Numbered from the stretch's first letter, positions 33,590 to 43,586 are shown. The stretch: DNA of 64,000 bases from Chloroflexota bacterium (GCA_029782365.1 JAKOUW010000202.1:62001-126000); one strand, 5' to 3'. Program-made: numbers and translations. Notes: generated by a model from the sequence alone, not told the origin.

Positions 33590-34848
33590 GCGACGCGCCT
33601 GCCCTCGATATCCAGGAAAAAATCGCGCCGGAGTCAGACCTGTTCGGTTCGCGTGAAGTTCAGCAGCGCAATTTCTGGAATGTGCAAATCGATGGCATGG
33701 GCGTCGGCATCGCCAGCTCGGCCTCGAACTATCTGGCGCCGTTTCTCACCCAGTTTAACGCCAGCAACGAGCAGGTCGGCCTGCTGACCAGTATGTCTGG
33801 CCTGACCGGCCTGCTGCTGGCAATTCCCATCGGCCGGTTTCTGCAAACCCGCCGCAATGTGGTCCCCTGGTACAGCCTGGCGCGCCTCTTGTACCTGGCC
33901 AGTTACACGCTCACCGGATTGGCACCTTTCATACTTCCGCGCAGCCAACTGGTGAACGGTGTGCTGGTAATCTGGGCACTCGCCACCCTACCGCAGGTTG
34001 CGCTGAACGTGTGCTTCACGGTGGTGATGAACGCAGTTTCCGGTCCGCAGGGCCGCTACCGGCTGATGAGCTGGCGCTGGTCCATCCTTGGATTGGTGAG
34101 CGGTGCTTCTGCATTCGTCGCTGGAAGATTGCTGGATCAAATCGGCTTTCCCTGGAATTACCAGGTAACCTTCATGGTACTTTCCCTGGGGGGCTTGATC
34201 AGTTTTTTCTTCTCCCGCCAGCTCACTATCCCCGATAACCCGCCCGCACCTTCTGCCGAGCAAAAGCCGTTGACCAATCGCTTGAAAGAAATATCTCGTG
34301 AAGTGGCTAACCACCCGCCTTTCATCTCTTTTGCCGCCCGTCGTTTTGTTTTCCTGTTTGGGTTTGCCCTGGGCACACCCCTTTTCCCTCTATTTTTTTT
34401 GCGCAACTTGAATGCCAACAACACCTGGATCGGTAATATCGCCACAGCCCAAACACTGGTGCTCACTGTGGGTTATTTCTTCTGGGCGCGCCTGTCGAAG
34501 CGCGCCGGCGGCCGGCTGGTGCTGTTGATCAGCACCCTCGGCGTGGCAATTTACCCAGCCGCAGTCGCCATGACCACCAGCCTCGAGACGATCATGGTAT
34601 ACGCCGGCCTGGCCAGCATTATGCAAGCCGGCATCGATCTTACATTCTTCGATGAACTGCTCAAAACAGTCCCGGTCGAACAAGGCGCAACTTTTGTCGC
34701 TGTCGCCCAAACAACCTCGCATTTTGCCAACATGGCGGCTCCTCTGGTTGGCGTGTTCATCGCTGACTGGATCGGACTGCCCGGCGGCTTGTTGGTCAGC
34801 GCGGCAATTCGCTTGTTAGGCTTTGCGTTGTTTCTGGTTCAGAGATGA
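33586..34848 (+). CDS. MFS transporter
   Basis: 420 residues, about twelve membrane segments. The A-loop-like RFLQTRRNVVPWY is near residue 85, and a large cytoplasmic loop (about 215-240, DNPPAPSAEQKPLTNRLKE) separates the two six-helix halves. GTG start overlaps the glycosyltransferase stop (GTGA). The cluster context suggests export of a saccharide or precursor, but no substrate motif is visible. Confidence 0.87.
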   Translation: MSDAPALDIQEKIAPESDLFGSREVQQRNFWNVQIDGMGVGIASSASNYLAPFLTQFNASNEQVGLLTSMSGLTGLLLAIPIGRFLQTRRNVVPWYSLARLLYLASYTLTGLAPFILPRSQLVNGVLVIWALATLPQVALNVCFTVVMNAVSGPQGRYRLMSWRWSILGLVSGASAFVAGRLLDQIGFPWNYQVTFMVLSLGGLISFFFSRQLTIPDNPPAPSAEQKPLTNRLKEISREVANHPPFISFAARRFVFLFGFALGTPLFPLFFLRNLNANNTWIGNIATAQTLVLTVGYFFWARLSKRAGGRLVLLISTLGVAIYPAAVAMTTSLETIMVYAGLASIMQAGIDLTFFDELLKTVPVEQGATFVAVAQTTSHFANMAAPLVGVFIADWIGLPGGLLVSAAIRLLGFALFLVQR

Positions 34849-34897
34849 TCCAAAATTCCCAGAATAATATTTTGTGCTTGATTCAGCAGAGGTAAAA

Positions 34898-35548
34898 ATG
34901 ATAATTCCTCCAGACAGTAAAATTTTGATGATTGGCGATTCGATCACCGACTGCGACCGGGCCAGGCCGGTTGGCGAGGGCTTTTTCGGAGGGCTTGGCA
35001 GCGGCTACGTGGCGCAGGTGAATGCCCTGCTCCAGGCTTGCCGGGCTGGGGCCCATTTCCGGGTGGTGAATATGGGCATCTCAGGCAATACAGTGCGTGA
35101 TCTCAAAGTACGCTGGCAAACCGATGTTTTCAACATGGCGCCGGATTGGCTATCGATCATGATTGGCATCAATGATGTCTGGCGGCACTTCGACTCACCA
35201 AAATGGATGAAAAAAGGGGTGCCTTTGGAAGAATACAAACGAACTCTCGACGGGCTGCTCGCATCAACCCGGTCCGAGCTCAAAGGCCTGGTCTTGATGG
35301 CTCCGTATATCCTCGAGCCTGACAGAAACGAGCCGATGCGCGCCATGATGGATGAGTACGGCGCTGCCGTTAGGGAACTTGCCCTAAAATACCAGGCGCA
35401 TTTCGTCGATACCCAGGCCGCATTCGATGATATTCTAACGCATCTGCATCCCCATGCTTTGTCGGATGACCGCATCCATCCGAACGCTTGCGGACATATG
35501 GTGATCGCCCGCGCCTGGCTGAACGCTGTCGCTTTCCCCTGGGGATAA
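34898..35548 (+). CDS. SGNH/GDSL hydrolase
   Basis: 216 residues, the size of a single SGNH domain. Block I is MIGDSITDCDR (nucleophile Ser at about residue 15), block II NMGISGNTVRDL (Gly), block III MIGINDVWRH (Asn), block V DDRIHPNACGH (catalytic Asp and His). No signal peptide, so it is cytoplasmic or non-classically exported. Members deacetylate carbohydrates or hydrolyse esters, and the adjoining polysaccharide genes suggest acetyl esters as substrate. AGAGG lies seven bases before the ATG. Confidence 0.9.
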   Translation: MIIPPDSKILMIGDSITDCDRARPVGEGFFGGLGSGYVAQVNALLQACRAGAHFRVVNMGISGNTVRDLKVRWQTDVFNMAPDWLSIMIGINDVWRHFDSPKWMKKGVPLEEYKRTLDGLLASTRSELKGLVLMAPYILEPDRNEPMRAMMDEYGAAVRELALKYQAHFVDTQAAFDDILTHLHPHALSDDRIHPNACGHMVIARAWLNAVAFPWG

Positions 35549-35612
35549 ATTTTACTGCTCTTCACCCGATATCAACCCCTGGTCGATGGAAGCAGCGCGG
35601 TATAATACCGCT

Positions 35613-36524
35613 ATGCCCAGGAGCAAAGCCCCGGAAGATTTGACCATCGAGGAGCTGCGCCGGCTGCTGATCGAAAAGCGCCGCGCCATGCGCCAGGAGC
35701 ACCGCGAACGCTTCCGCCGCAGCGGCCGGGTGGTTTTGTTGGCCTCCGATGAACCCCAAACCGCCTTCGATCCCAACCATGCCACGCCGGTTGAAGAAGA
35801 TGGAGCGGTTAATGAGCCTGCCAGGCCGGCCGCACGCCGCTGGATGGACAGCTTACTGCTGGTGATTGAAGTTGCAGCCGTCCTCGGTTTAATCTGGGTG
35901 GTTTTCAATGGCGTGCAGGTGGTCCAGTCGCTCAATGCCGAGTTCTCGCAGGCCCTGGTCTTGCCCACGCTGACTCCCACTCCTTTGATCGTGGCGGTTG
36001 TCCTGCCATCCGGTCACACTCCCCCAACCTCGTTGGGCGGATCAGCCCCCAACGACGCCGAAATCCCCGAGCACCTTCGCCCACTGGTCCAACAACTGGC
36101 AGCCATACCGCCGCCGACCCCCGGGCCGCAGCAAGCGATCCGCTTGCAGATCCCTGGTTTGGGCGTTGACGCGCCAATTGTGCAAGGCGACGGATGGGAA
36201 CAGTTGAAGAAAGGTGTTGCTCAGCATATCGGCTCGGCTAACCCCGGCGAAAACGGCAACATTGTGCTCAGCGCACACAACGATGTGTTTGGCGAGCTGT
36301 TCCGCTATCTCGATCGCCTGCAGGTGGGAGACCAGGTAATTATCCATTCTAGCCAGCGTTCCTACACCTACATCGTAACTGGAACTGACATCGTCGAACC
36401 GACGCGCGTAGATGTGATGGCTGCCACCACCAAAGGTATGGTGACCTTGATTTCATGCTATCCCTATCTTGTGGACAACAAAAGGATCGTCGTGCGTGCA
36501 GTATTGCAAAACAATGGGTCCTGA
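35613..36524 (+). CDS. Sortase
   Basis: 303 residues. N-terminal cytoplasmic segment rich in Arg (about 1-75), a membrane anchor (LLLVIEVAAVLGLIWVVFNG, about 82-101), a Pro/Thr linker, then the sortase domain (about 165-300) with the catalytic His in VLSAHND, Cys in TLISCYP and Arg in KRIVVRA. Fixes substrate proteins to the wall or joins pilins after an LPxTG-type motif. The ATG at 35613 has no Shine-Dalgarno, but TATAAT ends six bases upstream. Candidate substrate in the window: cohesin protein B with LPSSG. Confidence 0.92.
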   Translation: MPRSKAPEDLTIEELRRLLIEKRRAMRQEHRERFRRSGRVVLLASDEPQTAFDPNHATPVEEDGAVNEPARPAARRWMDSLLLVIEVAAVLGLIWVVFNGVQVVQSLNAEFSQALVLPTLTPTPLIVAVVLPSGHTPPTSLGGSAPNDAEIPEHLRPLVQQLAAIPPPTPGPQQAIRLQIPGLGVDAPIVQGDGWEQLKKGVAQHIGSANPGENGNIVLSAHNDVFGELFRYLDRLQVGDQVIIHSSQRSYTYIVTGTDIVEPTRVDVMAATTKGMVTLISCYPYLVDNKRIVVRAVLQNNGS

Positions 36525-36558
36525 TCGTTAGAGTTCCGTAAGAATTGCTTTGGAATGC

Positions 36559-36588
36559 TTGACTTTGTATCTTTGACGCGCATAGAAT
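36559..36588 (+). promoter_or_regulatory. Promoter of the cbpA/dnaJ-like gene
   Basis: TTGACT (36559-36564), 18 bases, TAGAAT (36583-36588). The transcript would have a leader of about 70 bases. No CIRCE element (TTAGCACTC repeat) is present. Confidence 0.55.
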
Positions 36589-36666
36589 AAAGATGTACAG
36601 TTGCTTCGCACGCGAGGCAGCTTTATATAAGATTAGCTGTAGGGTTTCATCACAGCGGGCAGGAAC

Positions 36667-37587
36667 ATGGAATACAAAGACTACTACAAGATTTTAGGCG
36701 TCGATCGGAAAGCAACGAGCGACGAGATCAAACGGATTTATCGCAAACTCGCCAAGCAATATCACCCCGATCGCAATCCGGGGAATAAAAAGGCGGAAGA
36801 CAAGTTTAAAGAAATCAACGAAGCCTACGAAGTGCTCGGAGATACGCAGAAGCGTGCTCGTTACGACCAATTGGGTGATTCTTATTTTAATTGGCAGCAG
36901 GGCGGCGCAAACCCTGGCAACTTTAATTGGAGCGACTGGTCCACAGCAAGCGGCAGCGGTACAGGCAACCTGGACGATCTGTTTGGCAGCGACTTTTCCG
37001 ACTTCTTCCGCACAATTTTCGGCGGCATGGGAGGCATCAGCGGCATGAGCGACGCGGGCCGCCGTTCTTCCGCGCGCACTTCTACAGCCCGCATAAACCC
37101 AGTCGAGCAAGAGCTCGTCATCAGCTTGTCTGAGGCCTATCACGGGGCCACGCGCATCCTGGAAGTGAACACCCGCCGCCTGGAGATCAAAATCCCGGCA
37201 GGCGCCCGCACCGGCCTGAAAGTGCGCGCTGCCGACGCCATCATCTCTCCAGGCGGTTCAAAGCGCGACCTTTACCTGTTGATCAAAGTGGCTGAAGATG
37301 CACAGTTTGAGCGCAAGGGAGACGACTTAATCACCAACATCACCCTCGACCTGACCACAGCAGTACTGGGTGGAGAGGTTACCGTGGCCACCATGACAGG
37401 CAACATCATTCTGACAATTCCAGAAGGCACCCAACCCGACCAGATGTTCCGTCTGGTCGGGCGCGGCATGCCGCATCTAAAAGACCCCAATGTACATGGG
37501 GATTTAATCGTGCGCGTCAAAGTTAAACTGCCGCGCAAATTAAACTCGGCGCAGCGCGAGCTTTTCCAAAAGCTGGCGCGCGCCTGA
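36667..37587 (+). CDS. CbpA-type DnaJ co-chaperone
   Basis: 306 residues. J-domain (about 4-68) with the HPD motif in [16 protein letters not shown], a Gly-rich linker (about 75-125), and two C-terminal DnaJ substrate-binding domains (about 140-300: [40 protein letters not shown]). The cysteine-rich zinc-binding centre of true DnaJ is absent, so it is a CbpA-type protein. It stimulates DnaK ATPase activity. No dnaK is in view. Confidence 0.93.
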   Translation: MEYKDYYKILGVDRKATSDEIKRIYRKLAKQYHPDRNPGNKKAEDKFKEINEAYEVLGDTQKRARYDQLGDSYFNWQQGGANPGNFNWSDWSTASGSGTGNLDDLFGSDFSDFFRTIFGGMGGISGMSDAGRRSSARTSTARINPVEQELVISLSEAYHGATRILEVNTRRLEIKIPAGARTGLKVRAADAIISPGGSKRDLYLLIKVAEDAQFERKGDDLITNITLDLTTAVLGGEVTVATMTGNIILTIPEGTQPDQMFRLVGRGMPHLKDPNVHGDLIVRVKVKLPRKLNSAQRELFQKLARA

Positions 37588-37665
37588 TGTACCACAAAAC
37601 CTGGGCTGGAAGACCAGGTATCAAGCAAAACCATTTATTTGTTCACGTTCACAAAGGAGCTGCCA

Positions 37666-38766
37666 ATGCTTAGCGAAACAAATCTTCAGGAGTTGTTGGA
37701 TTTTCGCTCCGAACACCCTATTTTAAGCGTTTACTTGAACACCGATCCGACGCTGGGCACCGACGCTGGCTATCGCCTTGAGCTGCGCAACATGCTCAAA
37801 AGCGTAGATTTGGCTGAGGACGTCACTGCGGTGGAACGTTTTTTTGAACATTCCTACGACTGGACTGGTCGCAGTGTAGCAGTCTTTTCTTGCGCGCCGG
37901 CTGGTTTTTTCCGGGCATACCCACTGGCGGTGGTTGTCAAAAGCCGAGTCAGGATTAACAACACCCCTCACGTGAAACCATTGGTCAATTTGTTGGATTT
38001 TTACGGCGGCTATGGTGTTGCCCTGGTAGACAAACAAGGAGCGCGCCTGTTTTACTTCCACCTGGGCGAGCTGCGTGAGCAAGAGGGGGTTTTGGGAGAG
38101 AGCGTGCGGCATGTCAAGCGCGGCGGCGCGTCTTCTTTCCCCGGAAGGCGCGGCGGTTCTGCCGGGCGAACTCGCCACCAGGAAGAACTGGTTGAACATA
38201 ACATGAAAGATGTAGCAGAATTCGCCAGCCACTTCTTCAGCGAAAACAATGTCCGGCGCATCGTTCTGGCCGGCAGCGAGGAAAATGTCAGTATGTTTCG
38301 CGGTCATCTGCCCAAACGCTGGCAAAGCCTGGTAATGGGCAGCTTTTCGATCTCCATGAACGCCAGTAAGGACGATGTGTTATCTCATACGCTGGAAATA
38401 GGCCGCCAGGCCGAATTTCAATCGGAGAGCCGCCTGGTTGAGTCTGTGATCACTGGAGCCGCTAAGAAACAAGGCGCTGTGATGCACCTGGATTCGACCC
38501 TGCGCGGCATCCATGATGGACGTGTGCAGACCCTGGTGGTGCGCGAGGGTCTGCGCAGTCCAGGTTACCAATGCCAGGGTTGTGGTTTTCTCACCGCCCA
38601 CGCCCTGGGAAACTGCCCATTTTGCTCCAAACAATTCGAACAAATTCCGGATGCCGTTGAGATGGCAATCCGGGTTGTGATGAAACAAGGCGGTGAGGTG
38701 GAGATGCTGCAAAGCCCGGATGCCAGCGAACGCCTGGGTGATATCGGCGCCATCCTGCGCTATTGA
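37666..38766 (+). CDS. Bacterial eRF1-like (baeRF family) protein with C-terminal zinc ribbon
   Basis: 366 residues. The overall plan is that of the bacterial archaeo-eukaryotic release-factor family: N-terminal domain from LSVYLNTDPT, a central eRF1 domain-2-like part (about 115-240), then an eRF1 domain-3-like segment containing a zinc ribbon CQGC...CPFC (about 310-335). The loop that carries GGQ in true release factors reads RRGGSAGR here, so the catalytic Gln is Ser. AAGGAG lies eight bases before ATG 37666. Members may act on stalled ribosomes; no function is proven here. A terminator follows directly. Confidence 0.8.
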   Translation: MLSETNLQELLDFRSEHPILSVYLNTDPTLGTDAGYRLELRNMLKSVDLAEDVTAVERFFEHSYDWTGRSVAVFSCAPAGFFRAYPLAVVVKSRVRINNTPHVKPLVNLLDFYGGYGVALVDKQGARLFYFHLGELREQEGVLGESVRHVKRGGASSFPGRRGGSAGRTRHQEELVEHNMKDVAEFASHFFSENNVRRIVLAGSEENVSMFRGHLPKRWQSLVMGSFSISMNASKDDVLSHTLEIGRQAEFQSESRLVESVITGAAKKQGAVMHLDSTLRGIHDGRVQTLVVREGLRSPGYQCQGCGFLTAHALGNCPFCSKQFEQIPDAVEMAIRVVMKQGGEVEMLQSPDASERLGDIGAILRY

Positions 38767-38780
38767 TCCTTCTCGTTTTG

Positions 38781-38815
38781 AAAAGGCTGGAGGGTTGCAC
38801 CTTCCAGCCTTTTTT
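38781..38815 (+). terminator. Intrinsic terminator after the baeRF-type gene
   Basis: Hairpin AAAAGGCTGGAGG / CTTCCAGCC followed by TTTTTT, ten bases after the stop codon. Confidence 0.88.
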
Positions 38816-38897
38816 GTTTACAACGCCAGCCAGGCTGATCATTGATGATATACTTCTAGAACCGTACCAGTTTTCGTTCAAACAAGTTCAACCACCT

Positions 38898-41800
38898 ATG
38901 CCTGATCGTGGACAAATTGAAAAAGCAATTATGGCGTTGGAAGCCCAACGGCCAACGTTAGGAGACGCCGTGGTGGACCTGGCTGTGGCACCGCTGCGCC
39001 AACAGTTAGCTGCTTTGCACACCAATCCGCCGGAGCAGCAGCGCAAGTTTATAGCCGTTTTATTTGCCAATATTGTTTTGCAAATTCAAACCGGGGGGGA
39101 CGGCCAGGAAGAGAACGAAGAAACAGTCGAACTGGTGCGAAAATTATGGGACCGGCTGGACCCGATCATCGAAGCGCACGGTGGCCAGATCGATAAACAC
39201 ATGGGCAGCGCGGTGATGGCTTTGTGGGGCAGTGATGTGGCCAGCGAAAATGATCCCGAGCAGGCGGTGCGGGCTGCGCTCACCATGCAGGCTGAGCTTT
39301 CCGGCCTTGGCGCGGCCAGCCGGGATGAGTTCGCCAGCCTGGGCGAACTGCAAATACAGGCCGGTATCCATTACGGGCTAGCCGTGCTGGGTGAAGTCAG
39401 CTCCACCGGCGAAAAAACAGCCATTGGGGATACTGTCAACACGGCCAGCCGCATTCAAAATGCCGCCGCCACGGGTGAAATTCTTGTTTCGAATGACATC
39501 TACCGGCATGTGACCGGTTTGTTTGATGTCCAGGCTCTCGCGCCGCTCCTGGTGAAGGGCAAATCCGAACCGCTGCGCTTGTTTAGAATTCTCAAACCTC
39601 GCATCCAGACTTTCCGCAGCAGCGGTCGGGGAATTGAAGGCGTGGAAACACGCATGATTGGCCGCCAGAATGAGCTGGAAGAACTGCAAGAATTGCTGCG
39701 CTCCGCTGTGCAGACACACACCACACGCACGGCTTTGATCTTGGGCGAAGCCGGTGTCGGCAAAAGCCGCCTGCTGCTCGAATTCAATCAATGGGCCGAA
39801 CATGAAATGCCGCGCATCACAATTTTACGCGGCCGGGCTGCCCCGCATAGCAGTCACCTGCCCTATGCACTGCTTCGCAGCCTGTTTGGCAATTATTTCG
39901 AAATTCGAGACGACGACCCATCCAGCGCCGTGCTGGCCAAGCTAGAAAGCGGCATCCAAAGCTTGACAGGGCCTGGCCAGCAGAACATCACGCCGTCTGA
40001 GCTGCGCCGCAGGGCGCATTTCCTAGGAGCATTGGCTGGTTATGCAGTCAGCGACAGTCCCTTTTTGGCCGCGGTGCGCAGCGACCCACGCCAGTTGTAC
40101 GACCGCGCCTTGAACGACCTGGCTCATTTATTCCTGGCAGCCACGCGCTATGCGCCGGTCCTGATCTTGCTTGAAGATCTGCATTGGGCCGACAGCCAGT
40201 CTCTGGATGCATTTCGATCGATCCTGCGCAAGCAGCCCACCTTGCCGATGATCCTGGTGGGCACAGCGCGCCCTTTGCTCTATGAGCGGTATCCAGCCTG
40301 GGACAGCACCACCCCTGACCAAACGCGGCTTGTCTTGCGCCGGCTGACGGCCGACCAGAGCCTTTATCTGCTGCAGGAAATCTTGCAAAAAGTGGAATAT
40401 GTGCCTCCTGAGTTGTTTGGCCTGGTGATTCCGCGCGCCGAGGGGAACCCATTTTACATCGAAGAATTCATAAAGATGTTGATTGACGACGGCATCATTC
40501 GCACAACCGAGCGCGATTGGCAGGTAGATGTCAGCCGGCTGACCGAATTACACGTGCCTTCTACTTTGATGGGTATCTTGCAGGCCCGCCTTGACGGTCT
40601 TGATCCGCATGAAAAAGCAATCATTCAACGCGCCTCGGTCATCGGCCGCACGTTTTGGGAAAATGCTCTGACATTTCTCAGCACCGACCAGCACGGCGAT
40701 CGAACGCTTCCGAACATGTCCGAGACTACCATTGCCTTGCAGCATCTGAAAGAACGCGACATGATTTACCAGCGCATCCATTCAGCCTTTGCCGATACGG
40801 ATGAATATAATTTCAAACATATCTTGCTGCGCGATGTCGCCTATGAAAGTGTGTTGAAACGAGACCGGCGTATCTACCACGCCCGCGTGGCGCATTGGCT
40901 GGTGGAAGTGACACATCAAAACGATCGTTCTGATGAATATGCTGCGCTGATTTCAGAGCATTTTGAGCTGGCAGGTGAACCTGAGCAGGCCGCTCACTGG
41001 TACGAGCAAGCTTACAAACAGGCCATCGCCCGTTTTGCCAATGACGAAGCTGCCAGCTTCTTGAAGAAAGCGGCAGACTTGCTGCCGGAGTCCCGATTGG
41101 CCGATCGCTATCGCCTGTTAAATGCTCTGGAGGCGATTCTCGACTTGGAGGGCGACCGAACTTCCCAGGCAGAGACCCTGGTCAGCCTAGAGAATTTGCT
41201 CTCGACATGGTTCGAAAAAGATCCAACTGCAGCAGGCGTCGAGCGCAGCGCGCTGGCTTTGCATCAAGCTGAATATGCCGAATCCATCGGCGAATATCGC
41301 CAGGCCGCCGTTTACAGCCAACAGGCAATCAACCTTGCCGGGCAGCTTGGGCAGACCGAAATACAGTCGGCGGCTTACCTGGTGCTTGGGCAGACGCTCA
41401 TCAACCAGACAGAATTCCAGGCCGCCCGCTCTGCTTACCACAAAGCAATCGAACTCGCCCGCCAGGCCGGGCGCGGTGACCTGGAAGCCTCCAGCTTGCG
41501 CAGCCTGGGCCGCATCGCATCCGACCAGGCTGAATTTTCCCTGGCTTCCAGTTATTACCAGGCTGCGTTAGAGATGTTCCGCAAGACAGGCAACCGGCGC
41601 GGCGAAGCGGACGCCCTGGCAAGCCTCGGCGCGGCTGCCCTGGACAGCAGCGATTATCCCACCGCCCTGGCCTTCTTCGAGCAATCGCTCCACATTAAAC
41701 GGGAGATCGGTGACCGGCGCGGTGAAGGCCGCTCGCTGGGCAACATGGGCTTCATCGCCAGCGATCAGGGGAATTATGCCCGCTCGCGCGCTTATTTTGA

Positions 41801-42539
41801 GCAGGCAAAGCAAATATTCCACGAAGTGGGCGATCTCCAGGCAGAAAGTGTGGCATTGATCAACCTGGGGTCCGACGCATTGGCCCAGGGTAATTACACT
41901 GCGGCGCGCGATAATCAATTGCGCGCCATCGAAATCCAGGAAAAAATCGGTCACCGCCAGGGTCTGTGCATTTCTCTCGATAACCTGAGCCTGATCACTT
42001 ACCATCTAAACGATTATGAGGGCGCGCTGATTTACTGCGACCGCACCCAGCAGTTGGCCGAAGAGCTGGGCCTGCGGCGTATGCTGGGCTACTCATTCCA
42101 CCACCGAGGACATAACCTGCGGGCGTTGGGGCGCTTGCCGGAAGCGTGCGATTGTTACGCAAAAGCGCGGGAGGTTCGCCTGGCTATCGGCGAGCGCACC
42201 ATGGCGGTCGAATCGAGCGCTGGCCTGGCGGCAGTCGCCTGGGAGCGCGGCGAAAAAGAGGCTGCGCGGGCAGAGGTCGAGGCGATCCTTGATCACTTGC
42301 AAACTGACGGATTCACCGGCATGGTCGAGCCGTTCTGGGTATATTGGGTATGCTTCGAAGTACTGCAAGACAGCGCGCCTCAGCGGGCAAATGCCTTGCT
42401 GTTGGAAGCCTATACGGCTTTGCAGGAGCGGGCCAGTAAAATTGGCGATGAAACACTGCGCCAATCCTACCTCTCGAATGTGTTTGCACACCGGCAGATC
42501 GTTCATGCTTTTCACGTGAAAGCCCGCGCCCAGGGCTGA
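38898..42539 (+). CDS. Cyclase-homology domain, AAA ATPase and TPR regulator
   Basis: 1213 residues. N-terminal class III cyclase homology domain (about 35-220) keeps GDTVNTASRIQNAAATGEI, but the two metal-binding Asp positions read FANI and GSAVMALWG instead of FADI and GDGxMAxFG, so catalysis is doubtful. AAA domain (about 245-560): Walker A GEAGVGKS, Walker B LILLEDLHWAD. Then a long C-terminal half of at least ten TPR-like repeats (SALASLGAAALDSSDYPTALAF type). Such proteins sense a ligand and regulate by ATP-dependent assembly. The ATG has no clear Shine-Dalgarno; a TATACT box lies about 45 bases upstream. Confidence 0.85.
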   Translation: MPDRGQIEKAIMALEAQRPTLGDAVVDLAVAPLRQQLAALHTNPPEQQRKFIAVLFANIVLQIQTGGDGQEENEETVELVRKLWDRLDPIIEAHGGQIDKHMGSAVMALWGSDVASENDPEQAVRAALTMQAELSGLGAASRDEFASLGELQIQAGIHYGLAVLGEVSSTGEKTAIGDTVNTASRIQNAAATGEILVSNDIYRHVTGLFDVQALAPLLVKGKSEPLRLFRILKPRIQTFRSSGRGIEGVETRMIGRQNELEELQELLRSAVQTHTTRTALILGEAGVGKSRLLLEFNQWAEHEMPRITILRGRAAPHSSHLPYALLRSLFGNYFEIRDDDPSSAVLAKLESGIQSLTGPGQQNITPSELRRRAHFLGALAGYAVSDSPFLAAVRSDPRQLYDRALNDLAHLFLAATRYAPVLILLEDLHWADSQSLDAFRSILRKQPTLPMILVGTARPLLYERYPAWDSTTPDQTRLVLRRLTADQSLYLLQEILQKVEYVPPELFGLVIPRAEGNPFYIEEFIKMLIDDGIIRTTERDWQVDVSRLTELHVPSTLMGILQARLDGLDPHEKAIIQRASVIGRTFWENALTFLSTDQHGDRTLPNMSETTIALQHLKERDMIYQRIHSAFADTDEYNFKHILLRDVAYESVLKRDRRIYHARVAHWLVEVTHQNDRSDEYAALISEHFELAGEPEQAAHWYEQAYKQAIARFANDEAASFLKKAADLLPESRLADRYRLLNALEAILDLEGDRTSQAETLVSLENLLSTWFEKDPTAAGVERSALALHQAEYAESIGEYRQAAVYSQQAINLAGQLGQTEIQSAAYLVLGQTLINQTEFQAARSAYHKAIELARQAGRGDLEASSLRSLGRIASDQAEFSLASSYYQAALEMFRKTGNRRGEADALASLGAAALDSSDYPTALAFFEQSLHIKREIGDRRGEGRSLGNMGFIASDQGNYARSRAYFEQAKQIFHEVGDLQAESVALINLGSDALAQGNYTAARDNQLRAIEIQEKIGHRQGLCISLDNLSLITYHLNDYEGALIYCDRTQQLAEELGLRRMLGYSFHHRGHNLRALGRLPEACDCYAKAREVRLAIGERTMAVESSAGLAAVAWERGEKEAARAEVEAILDHLQTDGFTGMVEPFWVYWVCFEVLQDSAPQRANALLLEAYTALQERASKIGDETLRQSYLSNVFAHRQIVHAFHVKARAQG

Positions 42540-42548
42540 GCAGTTTGA

Positions 42549-43586
42549 TTAATGGCCGGGCTTGACAGAGCTTTCCAATTGTTGCGATCGTCGGTGCAGA
42601 TCCACCACGCGCGGAAAATGTCGCGCCCGGCCAATCGATTTTAAGACCCCATCGCTCCTATGGCTTGCCTGAAATAGCGCCCACCTCAGGCGCAGCCTAT
42701 TCAGCCGTGTATCCGGCCGCCACAGGGCGGCACACAATTCATCAGCAGGCGGCTGCAGCGCCGGCAGATGAGCGGAAAGCCCAGCCAGGTAGCCTTGCAG
42801 CATACTGAACAGCCCATCCAGGCGGCGGGCATGTGCAGTCTCTTCCAGTGCCACGCCCGGCACGATTGCCCATAAATCAGCCAGGCCAGGCAGCAAATTT
42901 TGCGCCGGATTTTGCAGGATTGCTTCGACGACGCTCATTGCCAGGTCGGCCGGAGCCGGTAAAAGGGCTGGCCATGAGTTATCGTCGATTCGCTTGGAGT
43001 TGGCCCACACTGCATCATCTGTTGAGACTCGCCTGTCATATTCCATCAGGCGCCACTTCAGGCGCAAAACCTCACCAGCCGGGTCAGCCAGCGAACAGGA
43101 GGCAACAAGTTCGAAATCTAGCGCGCCCCATTCTGCCGGCTGGCAGCGCCAACCGGAGCCAGCCAGCACCTGCAGCGCAAGCCGGGCGTGCTCGGGAAGA
43201 ACGAGCAAGGTCAGCGGGTCAAAAAGGCGGCTGCCGTAGTCAGAATCGGTCAATGCGCTCACCGCCGCCCTGCCCAACAGTAGCGTAGGAACTCCTGCCC
43301 GTTCCAGAAAATGGGCAACCTGGCGGGCGGCAGGCAGCCAGCGCTGGTTTAAATACCAGGTGCGCCGCCAGATGCCATGCAAACGACCCATCAAGGGATC
43401 GTCTGCAGCCAGGCTATGCAGACTGCGCCAAACCAGCGGCAGCAGCCGGTAACTGCCGGGATCCAGGTTTTCTGTTTCCACCGGCACGCGCTCCCGCCAA
43501 CTGCGCCAGGCTTTCAAGGAATGCGGAGAGTCGAGCAGTGCAGCACCCAATAGCAAACGTTGTTCAAAAGTAGGCGGCCACATCAT
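42549..43586 (-). CDS. Nucleotidyltransferase-family protein (PF14907-like), probably inactive
   Basis: 345 residues. Segments ERAGVPTLLLGRAAVSALTDSDYGSRLFDPLTLLVLPEH, shown here only as the positions near 90-125, align in order with the family's LKGxaL and RxxxDiDLLV motifs, but the lysine/DxD pair is replaced (LLGR, DPLTLL), so catalysis is unlikely. The rest is helical. Start is uncertain: ATG 43586 and the overlapping ATG 43583 have weak ribosome-binding sites, while a TTG at 43622 overlaps the upstream gene's stop (TTGA) and would add 12 residues. Cotranscribed with the next gene. Confidence 0.6.
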   Translation of the reverse strand: MMWPPTFEQRLLLGAALLDSPHSLKAWRSWRERVPVETENLDPGSYRLLPLVWRSLHSLAADDPLMGRLHGIWRRTWYLNQRWLPAARQVAHFLERAGVPTLLLGRAAVSALTDSDYGSRLFDPLTLLVLPEHARLALQVLAGSGWRCQPAEWGALDFELVASCSLADPAGEVLRLKWRLMEYDRRVSTDDAVWANSKRIDDNSWPALLPAPADLAMSVVEAILQNPAQNLLPGLADLWAIVPGVALEETAHARRLDGLFSMLQGYLAGLSAHLPALQPPADELCAALWRPDTRLNRLRLRWALFQASHRSDGVLKSIGRARHFPRVVDLHRRSQQLESSVKPGH

